Shown one piece after another: positions 1-6,500 of a DNA stretch of 8,493 bases. Each line of letters begins with the position of its first letter. The stretch's first letter is position 1. The position numbers were made by a program, and so were the translations under genes. This stretch comes from DATJLQ01 sp035509415 (lineage in GTDB: Bacteria > Pseudomonadota > Alphaproteobacteria > JACZXZ01), in contig DATJLQ010000126.1 of the NCBI GenBank assembly GCA_035509415.1, positions 1-8,493 of the forward strand. Reading direction: 5' to 3'. The notes under the pieces were generated by a model. The model saw only the letters and a program-made list of their open reading frames with translations. It was not told the DNA's origin and searched no databases.

Positions 1-40
1 GGTGCTCGGGCGTCGCGGCGATCGGGCGGCCCGAAGCCAT
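1..40 (-). CDS. Possible 5' end of a divergent gene (very partial)
   Basis: On the minus strand an ATG at 40-38 opens a frame that stays open to the window edge. It reads MASGRPIAATPEH, with G or C at nearly every third position. It would diverge from the PAS-GGDEF-EAL gene with 67 nt between the two starts, which is a plausible promoter spacing. Against it, no Shine-Dalgarno sequence precedes the ATG, only 13 codons are visible, and all three plus-strand frames are also open here because the DNA is so GC-rich. No family can be named. The stretch could equally be non-coding or the tail of a plus-strand gene. Confidence 0.17.
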   Translation of the reverse strand, partial: MASGRPIAATPEH

Positions 41-94
41 GTTGCGGCCGCCCGGAATTCGCTACCATGCGCGCCGGGAGGGCGTTGCCGGGTG

Positions 95-100
95 GGGGAG
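95..100 (+). promoter_or_regulatory. Ribosome binding site that decides the start of the GGDEF-EAL gene
   Basis: The purine run GGGGAG lies 7 nt before the ATG at 108. The in-frame upstream ATG at 39 has no such run, so 108 is the better start. Confidence 0.55.
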
Positions 101-107
101 CGAGTGC

Positions 108-2048
108 ATGAATCCGAGCGCTAGAGCGTCGCGTTGGGGCTGGGTCGCCGGGGCCGCATTCGCCCTCGCGGCGGTGCTTGCCGTGGCGGGGCTCATCGCG
201 CAGCCGCGCTTCGACGATTACCGCGCCTTGGCCTTCATCGCCGGCGTCGGGCTGCTCGCGGCTTTTGGCGCCGCGGCGCTGATCCGGCGTACGGCCGAGC
301 GCGAAGTCGAGCGGCACGAAACGGCCGCGGCCGACTCGCGCGCGGCGACGCTCGCGACCGCGAACAAGATCCTGAGTGCCGCCATGGAGAGCTCGCCCGA
401 CGGCATCCTCGCGGTCGACGACAAGGAGCGCATCATCGCCTACAACCGGCGCTTCGCCGAGATGTGGGGCCTGCCGGAGACGCTGGTGGACGCGCGGCGC
501 GACCCGGCGGTGCTTGCCAACGTCGCCGCACAGAGCAAGGACCCCGGCGTCTTCCTCGCGCGCGTCGATTACCTCTATCGCCATCCCGAGATCGCGAGCC
601 ACGAGGCGGTCGAGCTCAAGGACGGGCGCATCTTCGACCGCCACAGCACGACCCTCTACGACGACGCGCGGCGCTATCTGGGCCGCATCTGGTTCTTCCG
701 CGACATCACCGAGGCGCGCCGGGCCGAGGAACGCGCGTCGCGCCTCGCGCGCGAGGACGCGCTCACCGGGCTCGCCAACCGGCGCGCCTTCGTCGAGGCG
801 GCGGGGCAGGCGATCGCGCGCGCCGGACGCGGCGCCCCCGGCTTTGCGGTGCTCTATCTCGACCTCGACCGCTTCAAGGACGTGAACGACACCTACGGTC
901 ATCCCGCGGGCGACATGCTGCTGGTCGAGGTCGGCACGCGCTTGCGGGCGAGCGTGCGCACGACCGACCTCGCGGCACGCTTCGGCGGCGACGAGTTCGC
1001 CGTGCTCCAATCGGACGTGAGCGAGGTGTCGGCGAGCGCCATCCTCGCGCGCAAGCTGATCGCGGCCTTGGCGGCGCCCTATCGGGTCAACGGCCACGAG
1101 ACCAGCATCGGCGTGAGCGTGGGCGTGGCACTCTTCGGCCCCGACGCGGCCGAGCCCGAGGCGATCATCGCCCACGCCGACATGGCGCTCTACCGCGCCA
1201 AGGCCGAGGGGCGCGGCACCTTCCGCTTCTTCACCGACAAGCTCAACAGCGACGTGAGCGCGACCTTCGGCCTCGCCGAGCGCCTGCGCCGCGCCATCTC
1301 GGAGGGCCGGGTCGAGTTCGACTTCCAGCCCCAGGTCATGACGGGAAGCCGCGCGCTCGCGGGCGTGGAGGCGCTCGCGCGCTGGACCGACGAGCCGCGC
1401 GGCGCGGTCGCGCCGGACGAGTTCGTCGCCGCGGCGGAGAAGAGCGGCCTCGCCGGCACGTTCGGCCATTTCGTGCTCTTGAGCGCCTGCCGCCAGCTGA
1501 GCGAATGGCTCGATTCCGGGATCGCGCCGCCGACCCTCTGGGTCAACGTCTCGGCGCTCCAATGCAAGGCGCCCGTCGAGCTCGAGCGCGAGGTCGAGGC
1601 GGCGCTCGCGGCGACGCGGGTTCCGCCCAGCCGCCTCGGACTCGAGGTGCACGAGGAGGGCCTCGCCGAGATCCTGCGCGACCACAGCGACGTGCTGCGC
1701 CGGCTCAAGGCGCGCGGCGTCAAGATCGCGATCGAGGAGTTCGGCACCGGCTACTCGTCGCTCGAGCGGCTCAGGCGCGTGCCGGTCGACGAGATCAAGA
1801 TCGGGCGCGACTACGTGGCGCGCATTGCGACCGATCCGGACGAGGCGATGATCGTGCGCGCCGCGATCGCGCTCGCGAGGGTGCTCGACATCGGCGTGGT
1901 GGCGCTCGGAGTCGAGACCGACGCCCAGGCGGCGCTGCTCCAGTCCTGGGGCTGCGAGCGCATCCAGGGCTTCCTCGTGGCGCGGCCGATGAGTGCGGCG
2001 GCCTTGAAGCCGTGGCTCGAGCGGCGCGCGCCGGAGGCGAAGAGCTAG
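108..2048 (+). CDS. Membrane-anchored PAS-GGDEF-EAL protein, probable diguanylate cyclase with degenerate EAL half
   Basis: This is a predicted 646-residue c-di-GMP signalling protein. Two hydrophobic helices (about residues 10-31 and 41-60) anchor it in the inner membrane with a very short outer loop, so sensing is probably cytoplasmic. A linker helix, a PAS domain (about 90-202), a GGDEF domain (about 215-375) and an EAL domain (about 395-640) follow. The GGDEF half looks active: it has DALTGLANRR, DLDRFKDVND and an exact GGDEF (293-297), with the inhibitory I-site RTTD (284-287) five residues upstream. The EAL half keeps E421-A-L, N480, E513, K564 and Q620. However, the metal-binding DD before FGTGYSS is EE (543-544), and AEGVE has become ALGVE (L600). 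I infer a product-inhibited cyclase whose EAL half is a weak or dead phosphodiesterase, possibly regulatory. The start at 108 is preferred over 39 because of its Shine-Dalgarno sequence and because the longer N-terminus looks non-coding. The gene converges on the next one, with overlapping stops. Confidence 0.93.
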   Translation: MNPSARASRWGWVAGAAFALAAVLAVAGLIAQPRFDDYRALAFIAGVGLLAAFGAAALIRRTAEREVERHETAAADSRAATLATANKILSAAMESSPDGILAVDDKERIIAYNRRFAEMWGLPETLVDARRDPAVLANVAAQSKDPGVFLARVDYLYRHPEIASHEAVELKDGRIFDRHSTTLYDDARRYLGRIWFFRDITEARRAEERASRLAREDALTGLANRRAFVEAAGQAIARAGRGAPGFAVLYLDLDRFKDVNDTYGHPAGDMLLVEVGTRLRASVRTTDLAARFGGDEFAVLQSDVSEVSASAILARKLIAALAAPYRVNGHETSIGVSVGVALFGPDAAEPEAIIAHADMALYRAKAEGRGTFRFFTDKLNSDVSATFGLAERLRRAISEGRVEFDFQPQVMTGSRALAGVEALARWTDEPRGAVAPDEFVAAAEKSGLAGTFGHFVLLSACRQLSEWLDSGIAPPTLWVNVSALQCKAPVELEREVEAALAATRVPPSRLGLEVHEEGLAEILRDHSDVLRRLKARGVKIAIEEFGTGYSSLERLRRVPVDEIKIGRDYVARIATDPDEAMIVRAAIALARVLDIGVVALGVETDAQAALLQSWGCERIQGFLVARPMSAAALKPWLERRAPEAKS

Positions 2049-3007
2049 GCGCCCGGGGCCGGCTTGTCGCCGGTCGCGCGCAGGCGCACGAACTTGCTCA
2101 GCATGTCGAACCAGAACGGGGCGCCGAGCGAAATCGCGAACGCCGTGATGGCGAAGCCGAGCAGCTTGGTGATCAGGCTGGTCAAGCCGAACACCTCCAC
2201 GTGTAGCTTGATGGCGTGCACCGTGAGGCGCGCGGGCGCCCAGCCGATCGGGAACTCGCGCGTCGTCTCGAGCTGGCGCAGGCAGTCGGCCGCGCGCTCG
2301 GCGGGCGACTGGTCGATCACGACGTTGGCGTATTTGGGCGCTGCGTCGCACGCGACCTTGGTGCCGTCGCCGGACGCGGTCACGCTGAGCGCCGCCTCGG
2401 ACACGGCCTGGCGCAACGCGGTGTCGGCCCAAAGCGAGCTCGCGATCCGGATGCTGTCGACGTTGAGGCCGAAGGTGAGGATGAGGGCGAAGACGAAGCC
2501 GATCCACTGCATGCGCCGCTTGTAGACGCCCGAAAGCCGCGCCATCGCCGAGTCGAACCACGCGGCGATGTTGTCGCGCGCCTGGCTGAGGTCGTTGCCC
2601 GCGTGGGCGATCGACGCGAGGAGCGCGTCGCGCACGTTCGAATCCGGGAGGTTGCTCACCCCCTGGGTCACCGCCGCGAGGCCCGGCACCGGATGGTCGG
2701 GATCGAGGCTCGCGAGGATGGCGCCCGCGAAATTGGTCCCGGCGATGTAGGAGGAGGCGGGATGCTCGGTGGTCGGTGCCGCCGGCTTCAGGGTCGAGAC
2801 GCCGGCGCCGCCATTGACCAATCCATGGTTGAGCACGCTCGCGAGCAGGCCCGCATTGTCGACGATCTGGGGCAGGGCGCTCGCCAGGGTGCGCGCGCGC
2901 AGGCTCGTGATCTGGGCCAGGATCTCGTTGGCCGCGGTAACCACCAGGCTCAGGACGAGATAAAGGAACATGAGGCCGAGCCCGACCTCGAACAGCGCAC
3001 TCTCCAT
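2045..3007 (-). CDS. Conserved membrane protein of unknown function (three predicted TM segments)
   Basis: This 320-residue protein has no function I can assign. An N-terminal hydrophobic helix (about 5-27, ending in TAANEILAQ) is followed by LRARTL, a soluble stretch (about 45-165), then WFDSAMARLSGVYKRRMQW leading into a second helix (about 167-184). A second soluble stretch (about 190-265) carries two cysteines (C220, C242). A last helix (about 272-297) ends in SLGAPFWFDMLSKFVRLR. The 'WFD..M.R.SG.YKRR' and 'GAPFWFD.L' segments resemble a widespread family of bacterial hypothetical proteins as I remember it; no enzyme motif is visible. The start is supported by AGGGGG (plus positions 3014-3019), 6 nt before the ATG. 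The stop overlaps that of the convergent GGDEF-EAL gene, so no terminator lies between them. The paired cysteines might form a disulfide if that segment faces the periplasm; this is inference. Confidence 0.85.
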   Translation of the reverse strand: MESALFEVGLGLMFLYLVLSLVVTAANEILAQITSLRARTLASALPQIVDNAGLLASVLNHGLVNGGAGVSTLKPAAPTTEHPASSYIAGTNFAGAILASLDPDHPVPGLAAVTQGVSNLPDSNVRDALLASIAHAGNDLSQARDNIAAWFDSAMARLSGVYKRRMQWIGFVFALILTFGLNVDSIRIASSLWADTALRQAVSEAALSVTASGDGTKVACDAAPKYANVVIDQSPAERAADCLRQLETTREFPIGWAPARLTVHAIKLHVEVFGLTSLITKLLGFAITAFAISLGAPFWFDMLSKFVRLRATGDKPAPGA

Positions 3008-3249
3008 GGCAGACCCCCTGTTGCACGCCTTGATCCCGTGCGGCGTCTCGAATCCCCATGCCGTCGGGCGGCGACTTACTCAGTCATGATGTGCCGGAGC
3101 CTACCAGCCGCGGCCGGGATAAACAATGGAGCCCGGCGAGCCGCGCGTCCGCGACCTCTCTTTCGCACCTGCGAAAAACCCGACCGGAAAAAGCGCGTCG
3201 GCCGTCGTTGCCTTTAGCGCGCGGCCATTCCAGATGGTGTACAGTTTTA

Positions 3250-3273
3250 CCCCCGCCGGGGTGCCGGCAGGGG
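3250..3273 (+). promoter_or_regulatory. GC-rich hairpin in the transporter leader
   Basis: CCCCCGCCGG (3250-3259) and CCGGCAGGGG (3264-3273) can pair at 9 of 10 positions around a GGTG loop. The hairpin lies 33 nt before the start codon and ends before the Shine-Dalgarno sequence at 3294-3300, leaving that sequence free. It might stabilise the mRNA or act as an attenuator. There is no T tract after it, so a simple intrinsic terminator is unlikely. Confidence 0.35.
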
Positions 3274-3293
3274 CCAGGGCCAACGAGCACAAC

Positions 3294-3300
3294 AAAGGAG
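3294..3300 (+). promoter_or_regulatory. Strong ribosome binding site that decides the MFS start
   Basis: AAAGGAG lies 6 nt before the ATG at 3307. It is the best Shine-Dalgarno sequence in the window and settles the start within a frame that is open 83 codons further upstream. Confidence 0.8.
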
Positions 3301-3306
3301 TGTCAC

Positions 3307-4611
3307 ATGACCGACACGGTCGCCGCACCCACCACCAAGCAAATCTATCAAGTGGCGCTTGCAAGCATCGTGGGCTCGGTCATCGAGCAGTACGATTTCC
3401 TCGTGACCGGCGTCATCGCGGCGACGCTTTGGGGCGGCATCTTCTTCAAGCTGCCGGGCCTGGCCGCGGTCGCGGCCGCGATCGGCGTCTACGGGCTCGG
3501 CATTATCATCCGCCCGGTGGGGGCCTGGATCTTCGGCAACATCGCCGACCGCATCGGCCGGCGCGACGCCATGGTCTACGCGCTCGTCCTCATGGGCGTC
3601 TCGACGCTCCTGATCGGCCTGACGCCGACCTACGATTCGATCGGCAGCGCCGCGCCCATCCTCCTGATCGCCTTCCGCCTGCTCCAAGGCATCAGCTTCG
3701 GCGCCGAGTTCGGCACCGCGTCGACCTGGGTGGTCGAGCAGGCGGCGCGCTCGAAGCATCGCGCCTTCTGGGGGGCGTGGGTCGGCTTCGCCATCCCGAT
3801 CGGCCTCCTGCTCGGCTTCGGCTCGGTGATCTTCGTGAAGTCGCTCATGACCGACGCCGAATTCGTCGCCTGGGGCTGGCGCATATTCTTCTTCGTGGGC
3901 TTCCTGGTCGCGATCGTGGGCCTGGTGATCCGGCTCCGCACCCAGGACAGTTTCGTGTTCGAGCAGCACAAGGCGCAGGTCGCGATCCTCTCCTACCCCG
4001 CGAACCAGGTGTGGCGCGAGATGCCGGGGCGCATCCTGCGCACCTCGCTCGTGAACGCGATGTTCGGCGGCGCCTTCTTCCTCTATTTCGTGTTCGGCAC
4101 CGGCTACATGAAGGCGGTCGGCTTCAGTGCCACCGAGGCCGAGATCGTCGGCTTCATCGCGGCGGGCTTCATGCTCGTGTTCATGATCATCGGCTCGTAC
4201 CTGGCCGATCTCATCAACCGGCGCACCATCCTGCTCGTCGCGGCGATCGTGTTTCTGGTTTGGGCGATCCCGTATTTCTATCTCGTGAACACGGGCAGCT
4301 TCTGGCTCGCGGTGCTCGCCGAGATCGTCGGCTTCGGCTTCGTGTTCGGCTTCGGCTACGGCGCCATCCCGACCTTCTACACGGAGAATTTTCCGACCCG
4401 CTACCGCGCCTCGGGCGCGAGTGCTGGCTACCAGATCTCGCAAGTCTATGGCGGCGGCCTGATCCCGATCATCGCCGGCCTGATCCTCAAATCCTACGGC
4501 ATCCACCGCGCCTACATCTATATCGGGCTTCTGGTGATGTTCTACGCGGTGCTCGCGATCTTCGCGATCCTGAAGACGCCCGAGACCAAGGGCGTCAACC
4601 TCGAAGGGTAG
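3307..4611 (+). CDS. MFS transporter, metabolite:H+ symporter (MHS) type
   Basis: This 434-residue protein has about 12 hydrophobic helices and fits the major facilitator superfamily in length. The MHS subfamily (relatives of ProP, KgtP and ShiA) is suggested by three features. Helix 1 has SVIEQYDF (24-31), where the family usually has EWYDF, with a buried acidic D30. RPVGAWIFGNIADRIGRRD (69-87) holds the loop 2-3 signature with D81, R82, G84 and R85. LLQGISFGAEFGTA (125-138) matches the helix 4 region, with E134. The second half has NFPTRYRASGASAGYQISQVYGGG (361-384), also typical of MHS proteins, and the C-terminus ends in ETKGVNLEG. These proteins take up small organic acids or osmolytes with protons across the inner membrane. 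The substrate cannot be read from the sequence and no catabolic genes flank it. The gene stands alone with its own leader and converges on the glycosyltransferase. Confidence 0.92.
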   Translation: MTDTVAAPTTKQIYQVALASIVGSVIEQYDFLVTGVIAATLWGGIFFKLPGLAAVAAAIGVYGLGIIIRPVGAWIFGNIADRIGRRDAMVYALVLMGVSTLLIGLTPTYDSIGSAAPILLIAFRLLQGISFGAEFGTASTWVVEQAARSKHRAFWGAWVGFAIPIGLLLGFGSVIFVKSLMTDAEFVAWGWRIFFFVGFLVAIVGLVIRLRTQDSFVFEQHKAQVAILSYPANQVWREMPGRILRTSLVNAMFGGAFFLYFVFGTGYMKAVGFSATEAEIVGFIAAGFMLVFMIIGSYLADLINRRTILLVAAIVFLVWAIPYFYLVNTGSFWLAVLAEIVGFGFVFGFGYGAIPTFYTENFPTRYRASGASAGYQISQVYGGGLIPIIAGLILKSYGIHRAYIYIGLLVMFYAVLAIFAILKTPETKGVNLEG

Positions 4612-4612
4612 G

Positions 4613-4647
4613 GAGCCGCCGCGCACAGGCGACGCCGCTGGCGGCTC
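4613..4647. terminator. Candidate bidirectional terminator between convergent genes
   Basis: GAGCCGCC (4613-4620) and GGCGGCTC (4640-4647) form a perfect 8-bp GC-rich stem around a 19-nt loop. It lies in the 39-nt gap between the MFS stop and the glycosyltransferase stop. The position suits a shared terminator, but there is no T tract on either side and the loop is long, so function is uncertain. Confidence 0.35.
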
Positions 4648-4650
4648 GTC

Positions 4651-5703
4651 CTAGGCGGCGGTGCTGCGCAAATGGGCGAGGAATTGCCGCGTCGCGTCGG
4701 CCCATGAGAATTTGACCGCGTGGGCGCGGCAATCGTCGGGTGCGATCGCAAAGGCGCCCTCGATCGCCTCGACCAAATCGTCGCGCATCACGCCGGCGCC
4801 GCTGTCGCCCACCACGTCGAGGGGGCCGGTCACCGGAAAGGACGCGACCGGGAGCCCGGACGCCATCGCCTCGAGCAGCACTAGGCCGAAAGTCTCGGAG
4901 AGGCTCGGGAACACGAACACGTCCGCCGCGGCGTAGAAGGCGGCGAGCGTCTCGTCGTCGACATAGCCGGTGTAGCGCGCGTCGGGATATTTGGCCTTGA
5001 GCTCGCGGAGCTTCGGCCCGGCGCCGACCACGTATTTGGTGCCCGCCAGGCGCAGCTTCAGGAACGCGTCGATGTTCTTCTCGATCGCGACGCGGCCGGC
5101 ATAGAGATAGATCGGCCGCCGGTCGCCGAGGAAATCCTTGCGCCGCGGCCGGAACAGCTCGCCATCGACCCCGCGCGACCAGTAGGCGAGCTTCGCGAAG
5201 CGGCGTGCCGCCAGGCGTTCGATCATGGTCGCGGTCGGCACCATCACGGCCTCGGAGGGCGCGTGAAAGCGCCGCAGGAACGCATAGGAGAGATCGAGCG
5301 TCCCGGGCACGCGCGCGGCGACGTATTCCGGGAACGCGGTGTGGTAGGCGGTCGTGAAGGGAATGGCGTGGGCGAGGCAATAACGCCGCGCAGCGCTGCC
5401 GATGGGCCCTTCGGTCACGATGTGGATGGCGTCGGGCGCCGCCGCCTCGATGCGGCGCGCGACCGCGCGGCCGGGAAAGAGCGCGAGCGGGATCTCGGGA
5501 TAGGTCGGGCAGGGGATGCAGCGGAACCCGTCCGGCGAGATGACCTCGACCCGGTGGCCGAACTGCTCGAGATTGCGGATCGTCTCCTTGAGCGTGCGCA
5601 CCACCCCGTTGACCTGGGGCGGCCAAGCGTCGGTGACGAACAGGATCTTCAAGCCCGAACCCGGCTGCTCAAGATTTGGAGGCTCCGACGCGTCCCGCCG
5701 CAT
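4651..5703 (-). CDS. GT4-family (group 1) glycosyltransferase, GT-B fold
   Basis: This 350-residue retaining glycosyltransferase has the two-lobed GT-B plan. The N-terminal lobe has KILFVTDAWPPQVNGVVRTL (19-38, glycine-bearing loop), HIVTEGPIG (94-102) and AYHTAFPEY (119-127, with the conserved H121). The C-terminal lobe has YAGRVAIEKN (201-210), where R204 and K209 are the expected nucleotide-diphosphate contacts. It also has SLSETFGLVLLEAMASG (267-283), the E-x7-E motif (E270, E278) of GT4. Proteins of this shape are often annotated as GDP-mannose-dependent alpha-mannosyltransferases or glycolipid glycosyltransferases (PimB/SqdX/MgtA-like). It probably works on a lipid or envelope glycan at the cytoplasmic face of the membrane, but donor and acceptor are not readable. 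The ATG at 5703 has a poor Shine-Dalgarno sequence. A TTG at 5652, directly before KILFVTD, would give a 333-residue protein with a more typical N-terminus. It lies 150 nt downstream of the AhpD-like gene on the same strand, so co-transcription is possible. Confidence 0.92.
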   Translation of the reverse strand: MRRDASEPPNLEQPGSGLKILFVTDAWPPQVNGVVRTLKETIRNLEQFGHRVEVISPDGFRCIPCPTYPEIPLALFPGRAVARRIEAAAPDAIHIVTEGPIGSAARRYCLAHAIPFTTAYHTAFPEYVAARVPGTLDLSYAFLRRFHAPSEAVMVPTATMIERLAARRFAKLAYWSRGVDGELFRPRRKDFLGDRRPIYLYAGRVAIEKNIDAFLKLRLAGTKYVVGAGPKLRELKAKYPDARYTGYVDDETLAAFYAAADVFVFPSLSETFGLVLLEAMASGLPVASFPVTGPLDVVGDSGAGVMRDDLVEAIEGAFAIAPDDCRAHAVKFSWADATRQFLAHLRSTAA

Positions 5704-5853
5704 TCCATGGGCGCATAGCTACGCCGAAGACGTGACGGATTTATGTCAGGTGCCAGGGAAATCGCCGTCGGGCGCGAATTTTCCGCGGGCCGAGCTACGT
5801 TCGCGCGTCGAGCACTTGCACGGGTTAGGCGTTCTTCTCGTGCGCGAAGGTCA

Positions 5854-6213
5854 TCATGCCGGGACCGGGCTCTTCGCCGCCAATTGATCGACCGCCTCGA
5901 GCGCCTGGGCCGCGTACATGACCGACGGGCCGGCGCCCATATAGACCGCCATGCCCAAGGTCTCGGCGACCGCCGCGCGCGAGGCGCCCGCGCGCACCGC
6001 TCCTTCGGCATGGTAGGCGATGCAGGGCGCGCATCGGGTCGCGACCGCGATCGCGAGCGCCACCAGCTCCTTGGTCTTGGCGTCGAGCGCCGCGCCGCCA
6101 TGGGCCGCGCGCGCCATGTCGGAGAAGGTCTTCATCACCTCGGGCGCGGCTTGGCGCAAGTCGCGCACAGCACCATTCATGTCGCCGATCAGGGCCGGCC
6201 AATCCTCGATCAT
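5854..6213 (-). CDS. AhpD-like carboxymuconolactone decarboxylase (CMD) family protein
   Basis: This 119-residue single-domain protein has KTKELVALAIAVATRC (47-61), CAPC (61-64) and H68 in CxxCxxxH, then GAVRAGASRAAVAETLGMAVYMGAGPS (71-97) with E84. This is the AhpD-type arrangement, in which the CxxC pair with the nearby His and Glu gives thiol peroxidase/disulfide reductase activity. A redox role is therefore likelier than true carboxymuconolactone decarboxylation, and no aromatic-degradation genes are nearby. It is probably cytoplasmic; the family forms helical oligomers. The start at 6213 has GGAG (plus 6220-6223) 6 nt upstream. An ATG four codons earlier (6225) with GAGG before it is also possible. 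The frame remains open to 6444, but that extension is Arg/Pro-rich and covers an FNR-like box, so it is unlikely to be translated. A possible operon with the glycosyltransferase follows from strand and spacing. Confidence 0.9.
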   Translation of the reverse strand: MIEDWPALIGDMNGAVRDLRQAAPEVMKTFSDMARAAHGGAALDAKTKELVALAIAVATRCAPCIAYHAEGAVRAGASRAAVAETLGMAVYMGAGPSVMYAAQALEAVDQLAAKSPVPA

Positions 6214-6303
6214 GGAACTCTCCATCGCTCGCCTCGCTTCGCGCCGCGCGCGACCAGCGCGCACCGGCGCGGGGAAAGGTCGGACGCCGGTCCAGCGGTG
6301 TCC

Positions 6304-6317
6304 ATGACCCAGGTCAA
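6304..6317 (-). promoter_or_regulatory. Candidate FNR/FixK/Anr-type binding site upstream of the CMD gene
   Basis: The minus strand reads TTGACCTGGGTCAT, matching the CRP/FNR-family dyad TTGAN-N4-NTCAA at all but the last base. Its core TGACC-CA-GGTCA is a perfect inverted repeat. The centre lies about 85-98 nt before the CMD start codon. A site at -41.5 would put transcription start near 6269, but the -10 there (GACCTT) is weak. Alphaproteobacterial FnrL/FixK sites have this form and respond to low oxygen. The regulator is inferred, not seen. Confidence 0.4.
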
Positions 6318-6421
6318 GCGAGAGGAGGGGAATGCGGCGGCGAAGGCGCGGAGACGCCCGGGGCATCGCGCGAAAGGCACGACGGCGCCAAGGGAATGAA
6401 CGGCGAATCAATATGTTAGCA

Positions 6422-6434
6422 CGCCAGCCTGGCG
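6422..6434. promoter_or_regulatory. 13-bp operator-like palindrome
   Basis: CGCCAG-C-CTGGCG is a perfect inverted repeat with 6-bp arms and a single central base. It lies between the divergent CMD and EAL genes, next to the AT-rich promoter-like stretch. It could be an operator half-overlapping a promoter, or a small hairpin. No matching regulator gene is in the window, and chance is not excluded in GC-rich DNA. Confidence 0.25.
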
Positions 6435-6464
6435 CATGAGTCATAACGGCTTAAGCTCACCGGG

Positions 6465-6494
6465 TGCAAAAATCTCAAAAACTGAGCGCATAAT
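6465..6494 (+). promoter_or_regulatory. Candidate promoter of the stand-alone EAL gene
   Basis: CATAAT (6489-6494) matches the TATAAT consensus at 5 of 6 bases in the most AT-rich part of the window. TGCAAA (6465-6470), 18 nt upstream, is a poor -35 (3 of 6). Transcription would start near 6500-6501, about 120 nt before the EAL start codon. The weak -35 suggests an activator or a different sigma factor if this is real. Confidence 0.3.
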
Positions 6495-6500
6495 CCGGAG

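Larger units (their letters stand above)
3008..3306. other. Divergent intergenic region between the membrane protein and the MFS transporter
   Basis: About 300 nt separate two divergent starts and should hold both promoters. I see no convincing -35/-10 pair on either strand; the TACAGT at 3240-3245 has no matching -35. The transporter frame is open back to 3058, but the 83 extra codons look like leader DNA (Arg/Pro/Ser-rich, no Shine-Dalgarno sequence at 3058). The only strong structure is the hairpin at 3250-3273. No RNA gene is recognised. Confidence 0.6.

Noticed and set aside
39..107. N-terminal extension of the GGDEF-EAL gene from the ATG at 39
   Set aside because: No Shine-Dalgarno sequence before 39, and the extra 23 residues precede the normal membrane anchor; 108 has GGGGAG at good spacing.
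134..2206. Long plus-strand frame overlapping the GGDEF-EAL gene
   Set aside because: Arg/Ala/Gly-rich translation with no domain; a shadow of the real frame in GC-rich DNA.
3208..3245. Promoter TTGCCT/TACAGT before the transporter
   Set aside because: Spacing of 26 nt is far outside the normal range.
3247..4626. 459-codon minus-strand frame opposite the transporter
   Set aside because: Asp/Glu/Arg/His-rich antisense shadow of a clear MFS gene; no motifs.
4595..5626. 343-codon minus-strand frame overlapping the glycosyltransferase
   Set aside because: The other frame carries all GT4 motifs; this one is Arg-rich with none.
5704..5853. Sigma-54-like TGGCAC upstream of the glycosyltransferase (minus strand)
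   Set aside because: The matching -12 GC element is absent at the needed spacing (ATAA instead of TTGC).
5743..6399. Plus-strand 218-codon frame opposite the CMD gene
   Set aside because: Antisense to a clear CMD protein; Arg/Ala/Gly-rich with no domain.
6226..6444. 77-residue N-terminal extension of the CMD protein
   Set aside because: Arg/Pro-rich, would cover the FNR-like box, and CMD proteins of this type begin near the 6213/6225 starts, each with a Shine-Dalgarno sequence.
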